Assembly (NCBI RefSeq): GCF_001949145.1
Contig: NW_019091381.1
Span: forward strand, 894,467 to 958,466
DNA length: 64,000 bases
Direction of reading: 5' to 3'
From: Acanthaster planci
Lineage: Eukaryota; Echinodermata; Asteroidea; Valvatida; Acanthasteridae
Below are positions 32,542-45,700 of this stretch, in pieces (within the stretch, counting starts at the first letter, position 1; each line of letters begins with the position of its first letter). The notes under the pieces were generated by a model. The model did no database searches. It was not told the origin of the DNA and was given only the letters and a program-made list of their open reading frames with translations. A program made the translations under genes and the position numbers.

Positions 32542-34403
32542 TTAAATAATGCTTGCGGCCCGCAAGTCACGATTGTTCACGCCATTTCTCCATGGTAATA
32601 AACTTCTGTCGTTAATGAGTGTCTTGGTTGATGTGCAGCGGTGGGGAGGTTATTCACATGACATCTAGGGTCTGGTTTGGGCATCAAAGGTTTCTCTTCA
32701 GATCTCCAGCACAATTATAGGGCATGCCTCTCTAATTTGAGATGACAATCTTGCTTCATTTGTAGCAGATCTTCAGTCATCCTGGTGTAATAAACAGAAA
32801 AATCTGACAATCATCAAACAGAAATGAAGAATAAAAGCAATTGGTTTTCCAACTGTTCAAATGAGAGAAACTGATGCTGAAATGTCAGAGGGTCAAACGA
32901 TGCTGTTCCACACTATAATCTGAGATTGTGAAACATGTTTGTATGTAAATGTAACGAAAAAATACACGTACCTCAAAACCCGGCTGATGTAGGTAATTTT
33001 GATACTCAAAATTGTTTCTTCCCTGCTTTTACTTTCCATATTTCACAGTGATCCACAGTAAAAAGAAATACTAAATGTGTGCCGAAAGCTTTGACACATG
33101 TACATGTAGTTATGAGCGATAAAAGAAAAGGAGTTTGCATTGTACATATTGTCATCATGTCCAACACAATAATACTTCAGCATGGATTTTGATACATTAC
33201 TTATCTAAATTTGAAATCAACATTTTTTGGACTAAAACCACACCAGAAGTCCAACACTTGTTTTTCCACATGCTTCTGTTTCTGAAGGATAATACAAACA
33301 CCATTGTATGTACAGGGTATCGTGCAACTTATTACAAGTTGATTTCAAAAACATAGGCCTATCGTTCTTACTTTGTCCAATTTTTACATTTCTGTTCTTT
33401 GAGGATTAACCATCTATTGCGAGGTGATTTTAACCAATAATGACAAACAAGCTGATGACTGATTAACATCTTACACACTTGATTGGGTTTCTAGGGTCCC
33501 TGCAAGCCGTAACGTATGTTACAAATACACATATGAATTATAAACAAAGCAAATACCAACAAGTTGGACATTTTTTTGTCAAAGACTGTGATAACAAGAA
33601 TGACTGACATATTGACGGCCATGTTGCTGATTTTGTGACACATCAAAATCAAATAATCAGAATGTCATCCAATCTTTCTAAATATGCTGCATAAGACCAT
33701 AGTTTTTCTCTTACGACTGTCTCTTACAAGCTACCATATTGCATGCTGTGTATCATAATGTTCCAAATTCTGATAAAAACAAAGAATACTGACAGGCTAT
33801 CTTGGCACGTCCTTCAAACATGACAAAGTACAACTGTAACACACACTGGATGAAATAATAAAGGTAGTCCGATAAAACTGTCAATAATATTTCCACAGCC
33901 AGTCAGCACGTATCAACACCAAACAGACATGTCACTTCCATCTCAGCTTGTGTTGTATTGGAAACAGGTCAATCTAGCTTCAGGCCAACTGAAATTGTCA
34001 GAGACAAAGTTTTTTCCTGTGCAAGCATGTTTTTAACATGCGTGTGCATTTTCAAACTTGAAAATTATGGCAGCCAGATATGGAAGTCTTTCCAAATTGT
34101 CTGACTGTTGAATGACGTCAAATCATCCAGTCAAATTTCTGTATATTTATACTGACCCCTGTGCATCTACCATCCCTTGTCTTTTGACATGCCCTCCCCC
34201 ATCCAAGCCACATGATTACAGACACATCTGTAATAAAAGCAACATTGTCTCATCCAGCCATCTGTCCCCCTGTCCTGAGGACGGGTAAAAAAAAATTTGG
34301 ACAGGCAGCTTTTGCTTGTCCAGCATTAACAAACCCCATTTTTACATAAATTTGTAACACCGGTGAACAACTTTATGTTTCCTTCCAACATACTTGGTGC
34401 AAT

Positions 34404-34706
34404 GGATATGTTACGCCCCACTACGGCATCAGTCCCAACTACAGTTGGGCTGGTCCTAACTAGAGTGCTATAGTTGGGCTGGGCCAACTACAGCACAGAG
34501 GTCCAATGAGCAAGTGCCAAAGCCATGTGTGATGTCATAAATGAAGTGCCATATTTTAGGTGAATTGTCAAGGGTGAGATGCATAAAGATAAGGTTGAGA
34601 AATTTTCTACCAAAATTGGTCAACAATAGTTGGGCCAGCCAACCTTCAACACTACAGTTGGGACTGTAGTTGGGACAGACGCTATAGTTGGGGCATAACA
34701 GTATAT
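34404..34706. mobile_element. Foldback element with repeated AGTTGGG motifs
   Basis: The two ends are inverted (GTTACGCCCCACTACG at the left, and GTTATGCCCCAACTATAGCG when the right end is inverted). Each arm contains several copies of CAACTACAGTTGGG or TATAGTTGGG in both orientations. It is about 300 bp long without an ORF and lies outside genes. Confidence 0.65.
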
Positions 34707-35028
34707 GGCCTTAAAGGGTACCCAGGGGTATCAGTTTGGAAAAGAATTAGTGGAAGTGAACAGGAAGTACATGTATTGAAACTTGGCTGGAGTTGAACAG
34801 GGGACTATTTTAATCCTAGATGAAACCCTGAAGGACAATCCATATGAAACTCCTTCCTTTAGGAAGTTGAAGTTGAAGACAATATATACATGTACATAGG
34901 TTACAGAGTACCACGTACAGTCTTAAAAGTTAGGACTCACAGTAATTGACAAGTGAGACACACAAAATTTGTGATAATAAAGTCTACAGTGTCAGAAAAG
35001 AGTAAAGGGATATGCAAAGATAACACTG

Positions 35029-35085
35029 TAACTCAGTGGTAAAGGAAAAGAGAAGTCATGACAGTGGAATTCCCATGTTCAATCC
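35029..35085 (+). repeat. Possible tRNA-derived SINE head
   Basis: TAACTCAGTGG at 35029 resembles a pol III A box, and TGTTCAATCC at 35076 resembles a B box, at a spacing close to that in tRNA-derived SINEs. No intact tRNA can be folded, and no second copy was seen in the window. Confidence 0.25.
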
Positions 35086-35889
35086 ACCACCAAATCCTAA
35101 CAAATTGGGAGTGTGGTCCAATTAAGGCAGGGAAAATACATCCCATGAAGATGACACTAAACCTACATTTACAAATATTTAATCTAAGCAAACAGACAGT
35201 TCACGTCGTCTATGTCAGAAAAGTCAGCCATCTTGCTGGTTGGAACTGATATCAACTAAAACTATCATTATGTACACAACTTGTGGTTGAACGTTGGAGT
35301 CGATCGCAATAAACATTATCGTACATCTACCGTCCATTCGAATGTGCGGGTTCGCGGTCCGGTCACAGTACATGTACCATGGAGAAATAAAACACATGTA
35401 CGGACTGTACCACATCCACGTATCCACACAATGGTGTTTGCGTCCAAAATGCACATATATGCTTGTTTCCAAATTCTCAAACCAAAAAAAAGACAAGCAA
35501 GTCGTCCAATTTTATAACTTGAAGTTTTGTGTGAGAAGTACTTACAAACAACATATCTCTGCGACGAAACATCGTGCTGACTGTCGAAAGTACCGTCGTT
35601 GTGCTGTGAACAGCTAGCGGGTACAGCGCTGACAGCATGCATGCAAACGAATAACGCGTGGTAGGGTCGTACGTACATTTTAATTTCGAACGTGCATTTG
35701 ATGTAAACGAAGTCTCGAAACTTTTTAATTATTCGAGGATATTTTAGGATTATTTTTGACTTAATAGAGTCAGAATTAATAATACTTTCGTTATGTGATC
35801 AGGTTTGGATAATTATTTCCAACAATTATTGAGAAATGCACCAATCGTATATACACTGTTATCACGGATTTTGGAACTTGTATAAAATG

Positions 35890-36355
35890 TGACGTCATGT
35901 TGCTAAGCACTTGCCATTCACTTGCCGTTCGTGCACGGGTATAACAGGTGGATTTATAGTAATTGATTGAATCGGGTTTTCCAAATTTCCCACGTTTGTG
36001 ATGATTCTTCTTGTGCGATGGATATTTTGTCCCTCAATATTATGTTAGAATTGTTATGAATATAGAAATATGTTGATGGAAAATTTCTAGATTCTTTAAA
36101 CTATATGAACTGTTTTTTAAGTTCCCGGATATTTTGAAAATAAATGTCACTATCTGTGAAAGATAATCTCTTGAGTACACGTATATTAAAAGAAGTAAAA
36201 TAAAAAAGAATCAGGTCATTCCAAAGTATCCTTTATGTACCACGTCCCAAAATATAAACGTAATACCTGTCTCAGTTCATGGGATACGGTGATAGAAGAT
36301 GGTCGTTTTAAAATCTGCAATCACAATACTTGTACATTAACACCTGATGACGTCA
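35890..36355. promoter_or_regulatory. Cluster of TGACGTCA CRE-like sites
   Basis: Perfect palindromic TGACGTCA occurs at 35890-35897 and 36348-36355, with a near match TGACGTAA around 36538 and another perfect site at 34113-34120. CREB/ATF proteins bind this sequence. The sites lie upstream of the proposed 32.5-kb start, near a CpG-richer patch, but no transcript start is known. Confidence 0.3.
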
Positions 36356-36886
36356 TCATAATGTCACACTTGTAAGTATATCTAGAGATCAGGTTTGGTG
36401 TTCAATATCCACGTCAGGTTTCAAGTTTATACGGTGTACCGGAGAAAAGCCGCCGGGATGATCGGCCAGAAAAGGAGAAGACTTTAGGCGCTTGTTTTAG
36501 AATATTAGGAAATCGGAGGATATCGATTTCTGATTTGATGACGTAACAGAATTTAATGTGTTCTACTGACAAATGTAATTGAACCTATTAGTTGTTCCAA
36601 ATGGTATCTCTGAAGTACATTTATGATAAATGATGAAGTCAAATAAAAAGAAATCTGTCCATTTTTTAATTTGTACTGGTCAAGACAACTTATACATTCT
36701 TATTTATCCGCGCCATGGTTATTTATGCGTATGTGTGCATAATCATGAATGCATGAGTGAAAAAGTCCATAACAGTGAGCGCACTTACCCAACGTAGGAG
36801 TTGGGGGCCAGTCTTGTTATAAATAAATATAAATAAAAGGCGTAGAGTACGGTGCACAACTTAATCAAGAACATAACCTAATTGGG

Positions 36887-37060
36887 AAGCTTTGGGCAAA
36901 GCCCAACTGCCTTAATGAGAATTGGCCATTAATTAAAATTATAAATAAATGAATCGTGTTTTGACATTCCAGATACTGCTTAGGAAGCCTTGGGAAAGCC
37001 CCGTTGCCTTGATGACAATAGCCCATTGACAATTGTAAATAGATGGATCGTGTTTTGATG
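36887..37060 (+). repeat. Two-copy direct repeat, ~98-bp period
   Basis: AAGCTTTGGGCAAAGCCC followed by CCTTAATGA and GAATCGTGTTTTGA recurs 98 bp later with about 20 percent divergence. Each copy contains a small inverted pair around TTTGGGCAAAGCCC. Confidence 0.7.
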
Positions 37061-40000
37061 GATATGCATTGTTGTCTTGTCTATTATGTGTTTGTATCCC
37101 TTTTATCCTTTCATTTGGATGAATAAATATTAGTAATAATAAATAAGTAAGTAATGTAACCGACTTAATTTTCTAACGTTGATACCATATAATATGGTAG
37201 AATTACCAAGCAGGAACGGTTTACAAGGTTTGAGAACTGTGCCTCAGTTTTGCGGTCTGATGATCAAATAATTTGTTACCAACAAAACAATTTATTCATA
37301 AATATGCGACGTTTCTAAAAAGAAAATGAAATTATTGGGTTTCATAACTATAAGACTGGAAACCAATTATATAACTTTGTCCCATCAAATACTCTCTGTG
37401 AATAAGTGCTTTCCCTATAAAAGTTGAGGTTTTGTACATTTCATAGAAAGAGAGAGGGAAAATCAGAAACAAATAAAATAGAAAGGATAAAGAACACCAA
37501 TGTTCATGAAAGTACAATCGCTTAGATTTGATCTTCTCTTACCGTTTGATCTGAACTGTTAACAGTCTGTCAGTTTGCTGCTGGTGATGAGTGCTCTCCC
37601 GACCCCCCCCCCTTTCCCGGCGACGTCTGTGCGATCATGGAGAAATGGTGCGATTATTGTGCTGATTTTGCGCACAGTATTCAAACCTCAAATGTTCATT
37701 GAAAAGGTTGAAAACTTCTACGTTCAAGTAGTAAAGTGGATAAAGGATACAAGGTCAGTGACCTTTCCAAACTGAGTCAAAAATAAGACACTGAATACAA
37801 ACATCTTCCGTGAGAGCGCTCCAAGGTCTTTGGCTGACAATCACTAAAGAGCGCCCTCCTGTGAACTGGGTAGAAAATTACATTACGGCTCTAGCAATCT
37901 GTCACAACGCCACCAACGTTTACTGAAGAATTTTGGGGGAGGTGGGATGGGAGGTAGATTCCCCGTTGTAAGAAGAAGGGGACCAACGAATCTCCACATT
38001 ACTTTTGGATTTGGTGCAATCTGTCAACAATTTAGAGAAGGACGTCTATTATGCACAGACTTTAAGGATGCTATACAATTAAAACATTTGAGAAGTTTTG
38101 ACATTATGAACTGTTATCTTATGGAAGTTTATCTGATCAGGTCATCTTGGTTTGAGCCCAAACGAGCAATTGAACCTTTACAGTTGGTGCTCGGTAATAG
38201 TTCCTTGACATGGCAAGGAACCATTGAAAACCGTGGAGTGCAATCCCTCTGTAATATGCCTACGGCTGCAGATATTTACTGAAGGGTGTCAAAAGTCCAA
38301 TGCGTAGCCCCAAAGCACAGACCGTGTGACCAAGCTCCATTCGAACGATTACAGGGGGCGCACTTTGCCGAACAAGGTTTCGTCAAAGGGGTACACTGCA
38401 GGCCGGTAAATAGATCGAAAAGTGCTTCCGCCGGCCACATCACAATTTGTAATGCACTCAAATTTCTACGCAAACACACGTAGAGCATTTTGTGGTCCAT
38501 GAACTCGAAAATTTATTGAAATGACAGATAAAGGCGACCAAAAGGCATGCAAGCATGTGTCTGAGTGAGATTTGGAAGAAATCGCTACTTAAAAACGGTC
38601 AATTTTTCGAGAAGTGTAGGCATCGACATTTCAAAATGGCGAGGGCCTTCACGACTGCTTTTAGGGGTGACATTCTGTGGGATGTCAATAAGTATCTTCA
38701 AAAGTTATCAGTTAATGAATGGAAATTCGAAGAGAAAATGAAACATCCTAAAATGGGCCTCAATTTGGACGTGCGTCTCGAACGCCTTTTTTCCTGATTT
38801 TTTTAATTTCAGGTATTGGCTATGGCAGTTTATTGACTGGCCTGCAACAATCGAGCGTCTATGGCCAGTAAGAAAAAGGCCTCAAAGTGCCTTCGAAAGC
38901 CCAATCAAAATTGCATGTCCTCACATTCTCTGCTATTATCAGAGCATTTCGGGGGCTGTACATGGGAGAGTGTCAAAGGTTACCGGTACCAACAAGACGT
39001 CACTGCAGCTGGTTCTTCTGAGAAATGTAGACAAAACGGGGCTCTATGCCCTCCAAATGGCTCTGTTTTGCATGCAGTGGAGTTACATAATTCAAAATGG
39101 CGATGGGCTTCACGACTGCATGAATTGGGATGATCACCTTAGAATAGATAGAAATATCTTTAAACCTCATTGGTTAATCTTGCAAAAACTGCACAGAAAA
39201 AGATGAGGAAATAAGCTTTATATTTAATGCCTGTGAAACTGACACCTGTGAAACTTGTACTTTCTCTGATTGTTGAAGTGGGGTATGTAGCAGTGTTGTC
39301 TATTATGGCAGCTTATTTACTAGTTTGCAAACCTAAAGCTAGATTTGTTTGTTTCCATTCAAAGGTGTAGGTCCTACTCCTTTAACCTTCCCTAAAAACT
39401 CGGCAACAGCAAAGAACAAACGGGTATTTTACACACGGGTATGTTTAGCACTGTTTTGTTTACTCTTTGATTGGACACAATAACTTCAGGCTCGAACAGG
39501 TCGCTCAAAGAAACGATAAGGTCGCCCCAAAATGAACTACAACGCAGACTCTGCAAACAACACCACATTATACAGTCGCAATACAGTCTGAATACACATT
39601 CTTATCACAAAATGGGCACGTTGAAGCAACGTTCAAGTAGGTGTTGGTGTTGTACACTTGCCATGAAACACAGTACATGTACATGTATATCGATAAACAG
39701 TTAGTGTTTTTACCAGTGTTGGACGTAATCCATCGTACAGTTACTTCAAAAACACAAGTGCTGCAAGAATTTTTTACTTTAAACAAGGCTACTGTCATCA
39801 CATCGACAGTTTCTTCATAAATATGGGAACAAATAGCGAGTACAGTCTAAGCGAAGTGCTTCTAACAATAATGCCTCACTTTAATGAGGAAACATTCAAT
39901 AATCATTTTCAACGGCAATCTAGCTACAATTTTGAAATAAATTTCAAAATTATTGTTACTTATAAATAATGCTAGATGTTGCATGATAATTATAGATGGG

Positions 40001-41909
40001 GTTTTTGATATGATTAAATTAACAAACATTTACTGAAGGCAAATACACCTGTTGATTTGTCCATAAACCGCCGTGATGGATTCAAACAGAGCGAAAATTC
40101 CAACTTTCAAGGTACAAAATTCACCTTAATTGTTTGCCTGTAATAAATACACTAAAAATTAACAGTAAAATGTCTACACGCAAACTTTATCAAGAATTCA
40201 GTTAAGTCAATGCGCGTTTGGTTTCTATTTGCAATTAAAACAAAAAAACATTTATGACTCGATAAACAATCGTCCTTTACAAATCCGTAAAACAACTTGA
40301 CTAAATTATTGCCTGTTTTGACTCTCTTGAACTGATTTCCCTCACATACACGCGTATGCATTGGTTCGTGAAATGTCACCATGGCGCCCAGCACCATCGG
40401 TCGTAGAAAAAGTTGACACTTTCCATGTAAAGGTTGGGCTATTACAACAAGGACTTCGACTCTGAAGAATTAACTCAGAAGTGTTCTGCACATTAACCGC
40501 TTGTCACAGATTGGCAGGCACGTCTTACAATACATTTTAAAATGAAATAGTATTATGGAAAGTTTGACGCCACACAGTAGTCACGTGGAGGCTTTTTTGT
40601 GTTTTTTAAAATCGCAATTTTATGAAGTGTCGCTCGACTTTTGAGGTCTACTAACAAAGCTGTGACCAGGAGGATGATTACGTGATTACGATAGCATTAA
40701 AATCTTCTACCGAACAGAGGACCAGGGATTGTCTTGGGGAATAAATACATGTACATGTAAAGACATTTTCGTTACATAACCTAGCATCAACATAAAGCAA
40801 AAAACCGTAAATTTCTTCTCGGTTTGTTTATTGTGCCGGAAACCAAATTCAGATCCTTCGACGGGACATGAGTCATATGACTTGTCGTTTTCATTGTACC
40901 GGTAAACACGCAGTTTCCAAGCATGTCAACTTTTCTCGGAATTGCTAAATCCCGCTTACAAAGTCACTATGATATACATACATGTACATTATCAGATCAG
41001 AGCCTGGTACAAGTAAGAGGCGAAAAACATTAATCCTCTTTCAATAATCCAAAATATCTCACCCTAATCTCTAAACATGTTCTTTAAGTAACACATAAAC
41101 AGATAAATGTACATCCAGTCGAACCTCTCAGGCCAACAGGCGTCGTACCACTGTCGTGCCGAACTTATTTCAAATGAGTGTGGCAACAGCGCGCCAGTTA
41201 CGCTAAGACCAGTGTCGTGTCGCTGCCATATGGAACTACGATACCGCGACGTACCTTGTCAAGTTCCCGAAGCCAACTTGCCGTGCCGAATCGCGCTAAA
41301 CACCGCGCTATTGCCGTGCCGAAGTTTAAAAATTTGAGTTATTTGACTTCGGCAAGGCAGTAGTATGGTGTATAGCCTAGGCCTTAATGGCACAGCACAG
41401 TGGCTCATTTTACAAGATAAGTGATGTGTCAGAATAAATATGATCACTGGTGAATTCTTCCAGGCAGACAGAACAACAAGGCTATTACAAAACCACAGCG
41501 AATTTCGCATATCTTACTTCTTTGGACTATAAAGTACTGATATTCAGGAAAATGTTAACCATGCTGAACCTTAAGATCAACGTTCACGTACACAAAGCTT
41601 TTCCTTGAGTATTATAGATTCATAAGTTAAAATGACATCTGAAAAAAGAATCAGATACACTTTAATATATCTGGGAAGATTTCGTTTACACAGACAAACA
41701 TATTATTAACAATGTTTATACTATTTCTAAACGCCTCGCAGTGGGTTGTTAACCAGTGATGAAAAAGAACCACATACATGCAAAAAAATGGACAGATGAT
41801 TACGACTGTGCAATATATCAAAGTTTCCGTGAATAAATAAACAAATCACGGGGTCATACATCCGGAGGAATGTGTTCAGTTTCGAAGTGGTCAAGGGTCA
41901 GGGGTCACT

Positions 41910-42716
41910 TTAAAAGAATCGTATACTATCTTCATCATCTGTCGGTAGTCTGTAAGCTGGTAGAGATATTTTCCGGATTCGCATGTCTACCGGTTCCACA
42001 TCCAGACAATCTTTCCTGGGTAAACCCTCCTCAAAGACTTCATCTTGGAATCGTACCCGGTGTTGTTGAGGTTGGTGGTGGGGGTCTGGTTCTAAGTGAG
42101 ACTTGTTATTGTTGTGGGCTAGGATGGAACCGTTGGGAATCCCCCTACGTCTGTCCCTGCGTAAAGAGGGCAGAAGCTCCACTGTGCTAGCCCGCTGCCT
42201 GGGTACCATACCCTCAGGTCTCAGAAACTGGGTTAAGTGGGGGTTGTGTGGCCTCTCCCCATTCTCTACACAGGGTTCTTCTTCAGGGGTGGAGTCAGGA
42301 ACTGGTGAGGGGGAGGGGGAGGAATCTGGCGTCTCGAGCCTTATCTCATGCAAACTTCCAAGGAGTTTCTCATTGGCCTTGTTCAAGGCGTCTATTTGCC
42401 TCTGCTGCTTCTTAACCGTCTGCTCCAGCTGTCTGATTTTGGAGTCTCTCTTGTTCAACTTTTCCAAGATTTCCTTTCGTTCTTTTTTCAGGCATCCCTC
42501 AATGAACATGAGTTCAGACACCAGTTCCGTTAATTGCGCGTCTTTTTCCTGCGCGACCTGCAACACTTTCTCGTCCCCCTCTTGCAGACGTAACTTCCAG
42601 CCGGTGATGAGTTGTCTAGTCCTAGTCTTCTGTAACTCCATCCGTCTGCCCATGTCCTCAATGATGTCATTGGCGTCTCGTAGTCTCCTCTTCAGCACAC
42701 CTATCTCCTTCTCAAG
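41910..42716 (-). CDS. Coiled-coil gene, main exon
   Basis: This 807-nt exon runs from acceptor TTTCACGCAG to the TAA at 41912-41910. It encodes 268 residues: a coiled coil of about 125 residues starting LEKEIGVLKRRLRDANDI, a proline- and serine-rich part, an Arg-rich segment (LRRDRRRG) and a final acidic/aromatic end. An ATTAAA signal on the - strand lies at 41666-41661. The antisense ORF at 42103-42858 is a shadow. Confidence 0.88.
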   Translation of the reverse strand, partial: LEKEIGVLKRRLRDANDIIEDMGRRMELQKTRTRQLITGWKLRLQEGDEKVLQVAQEKDAQLTELVSELMFIEGCLKKERKEILEKLNKRDSKIRQLEQTVKKQQRQIDALNKANEKLLGSLHEIRLETPDSSPSPSPVPDSTPEEEPCVENGERPHNPHLTQFLRPEGMVPRQRASTVELLPSLRRDRRRGIPNGSILAHNNNKSHLEPDPHHQPQQHRVRFQDEVFEEGLPRKDCLDVEPVDMRIRKISLPAYRLPTDDEDSIRFF

Positions 42717-45700
42717 CTGCGTGAAAAAAATGCATAAATATACAATTAACAAGGAAACAAGTTTTGAAATACAGTGGCAGCCATTTAGGCGATTCAGCAT
42801 TGATCCTTTCGTGATTTTGGGCGAGATTTTTTTTCTCTCCGAGACCAAAACAAAGTAGTTAATTTATGCCATCATATTTTCCCTGTTGGGCTATTTGTGT
42901 CTTTCGCTCGGTGAATGTACTTTACACAATGCATGCCACTAAAAATTAAAAGGACTTGTGACGTTGTGTAAAGTGAAAGCTTGCAAGCTCACCGGTGTAG
43001 TCTAACTACATACGATCCTACCATGTTTCACTGTACATCAGTAACAAACGGTGGTGTATTTATACAAAACACACACAAAAACCATTCACTGCAAATGAAG
43101 GGACCACCAAAGAATAATAAAGTTCACTTTCCATAGGAGTCGAAATCCCTTTTAGAAAAACCCATTGTCCTTGGAAAGTGTTTGGTTAACTTCTTCAAAA
43201 AGTGACTGGGCTGGCAGGACAACAAAGCCCCGGGGGACAGGGTGGCTGTGTTTGTAGAAAGGCCTACGGTGGCATGGGGCAACCCTCACAGGGATCCAAG
43301 AAAGCGAGAAGGTAAATATCTAAAATCATCCCCAAGGACGCCAAAAGAAAGAAACAAGTCGAGACACCCGACTCTACCTTGAACCCTATGAAGGTAGAGA
43401 AATCACCTTCCAGCATCATACTCCAAGTTATAAATCTGCATTGTGTGTGTATGAGGTTACTCCAGGTTCAAGTGGATTACGAGTTCTGTTCACAATACCC
43501 ACTCGGTTGATTTAACTTAACTTAATCCGACCGTTTTGAAGAAAACAGCACGTTATTTCCTGCTGCAGATATCAGTTCATAATACTTAATCAATATTTAC
43601 CCATAATAACGGAGATCCTCCACTGTACTCCCAACTTAAATGTATGTTCGATCAATCAAAAGTCACGGCTTCAATAAAAAAGCGATTCATAGTTGGATTT
43701 TTTATGTTATTTGGGAGCCCTCTTGCATCAGATTTCTTCTCCGTCGGGGTCTTTTTCTTTACAAATAAAAAGGTACTAAATGGTGCACCGAATCGTCTAT
43801 AGTTGGCTGAGCAATGAGGTTCATTTCCTGAAAGACCCGAAGATTGTTTCTAATGTATAGATTCTCTTACCTTTCGAGACAAATATGAAAATATTCACCA
43901 CAATAGCAAATACGCAGACATTCGAGTAACCCACACACAAAAACAAATGCTATAAATCTGCTCTACTTGACCTTTACTGACACGAATGACCTGTTTGGCC
44001 CAATTATTGTCCATTCCAAAACTCGTGGAAGTAATCAATCCACCTCGTTAGACCATTCACGATAATCCCCCGTTGGTCAAACCAGCGAGGTCAAGATTTT
44101 GTTGACCACTTCTGCATTGAATTGACCACCTATCACATACATGTGTACATGTACGTGTACATGTACATACATGTCCAAAATCGTCGTGTCTTTCTCGCTC
44201 AGTTCGTATGAACTTTTGCGGTACGTCTATTGAGTTATTTTCCACTTTGTTTGTTTCAGACAAATTACAGACTTGTATCATAATAAGTGGTAGAGCCATT
44301 CACTTTTGATGGCGTCACTTGAAAAACCTAGTTGCTATTTTGAAATATGAATGGTGATATCCCACTATTATCGAACCAATTTGAACAACACAAAACAAAC
44401 AAATCGGGATTCAAAATGCTTAAATTATTACAGCACATTAAACCTGTAACTCTGTCCACCGAAAATTGATTATTTAGGGGGCATGGTTATCAGTGTCACC
44501 TAAAAAGCTTTCTCTGGAACAAAACTGAATTAAGAAGAGTGTTCCAGACGATAACAAACCAATACAGGAAACTCCGATGTGGACGATTTCCCGTTAAAAA
44601 GTGTCTACCAGGAAACAAGTTATTGACATTGCATGAACTCTGTGAGCATGAACCACACTGGATCAACACATTTTACTTGTAGAACTTATAACCCAAATAG
44701 TCTCGATCGTCTTGGTTTATAACTAATGATGTCTCAACCTGTTCACACCTGTTGGAAATCGACTCACAACTTTCACACAAATTCGCTTCACACACATTCC
44801 TTTTCCCACGCCGTGTCAGGTCAAATACAAATAAGTTTCTGAATTGACGATTTGCCTTTTACCAATGTCAGCCAAGCGAAAAGTCTACATTCGTAACAAG
44901 CAACATACCTTCTGCACCATGTTCACATTTGCATGTTTATTTTCTCAGGCATATCAAGACTGTGAAATACCGTTTATGACATCTTAGGTCAGGCATAAAC
45001 ACGAGCCAGTCGTTGACGGAGTATTATTTTGGACACGGCAACCCAGCATGGCATGTGTCAGTATGGCTACGATATGGGCTGTGACTGCGTCATAAAGAGG
45101 ACCATGACGGAACGAAAGGGGTATTCCTCTGGAGAAAAACTTCCTTTGTTCTAAACAAAACATCTATAAACAACGATGCACAAATTCATGAAGGAAGAGT
45201 TCCTCCATATTTGCAATATTATACGGGGTTTTGTTACGCATGGAATGTTTCGTCACTTGATCAAACAGGGTAGTTGACTTAAAATGCGGAGTTTGGTACA
45301 TCAACATTACGTATTACTTCTATTCAAAAACACAGCAGGGCAATAGCAATTTTAAAATCACATAAATTGTTATAACTTAAATTGCTTATTTTTGTCAGGC
45401 TTTCATGGCTTTTTATTTCCAATTTACACAAATGGGGGGCACAACCCTCTTCCGTCTAGGAAATATATATACATGTACATGTACTTGATTTTAAAAGTCA
45501 AGGGCCATTTCTAACGTTTTCAGTAAACTCCAAATTGGATGCATGGCACTGACAGTGCTGTTTGATATGGGGATAACGGTTCCTTTTCGCTCAAATATGT
45601 ATCAAAATAAACACTCCACCCATTCGCCTTATTATACAAAATTGAAATCGCAACCAAAAAAAAATCACATTCCTACACAATCCGTTTTTTCCGCTTATTC

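Larger units (their letters stand above)
32542..41909. other. Intergenic region without supported genes
   Basis: No multi-exon coding pattern was found on either strand. The region holds the foldback element at 34.4 kb, CRE-like motifs (34113, 35890, 36348), a CpG-richer patch around 35.56-35.68 kb and another at 41.15-41.30 kb. Isolated frames such as 37947-38282 (+, 111 codons) have no clear support. Confidence 0.45.

Noticed and set aside
37947-38282. 111-codon + strand ORF
   Set aside because: No recognised domain, no splice partners and an unremarkable context.
42103-42858. 251-codon + strand ORF
   Set aside because: It is antisense to the coiled-coil exon, whose similarity to the RASAL2 coil is clear. 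The + translation is Ser/Cys/Phe-rich, as antisense of a charged coil would be.
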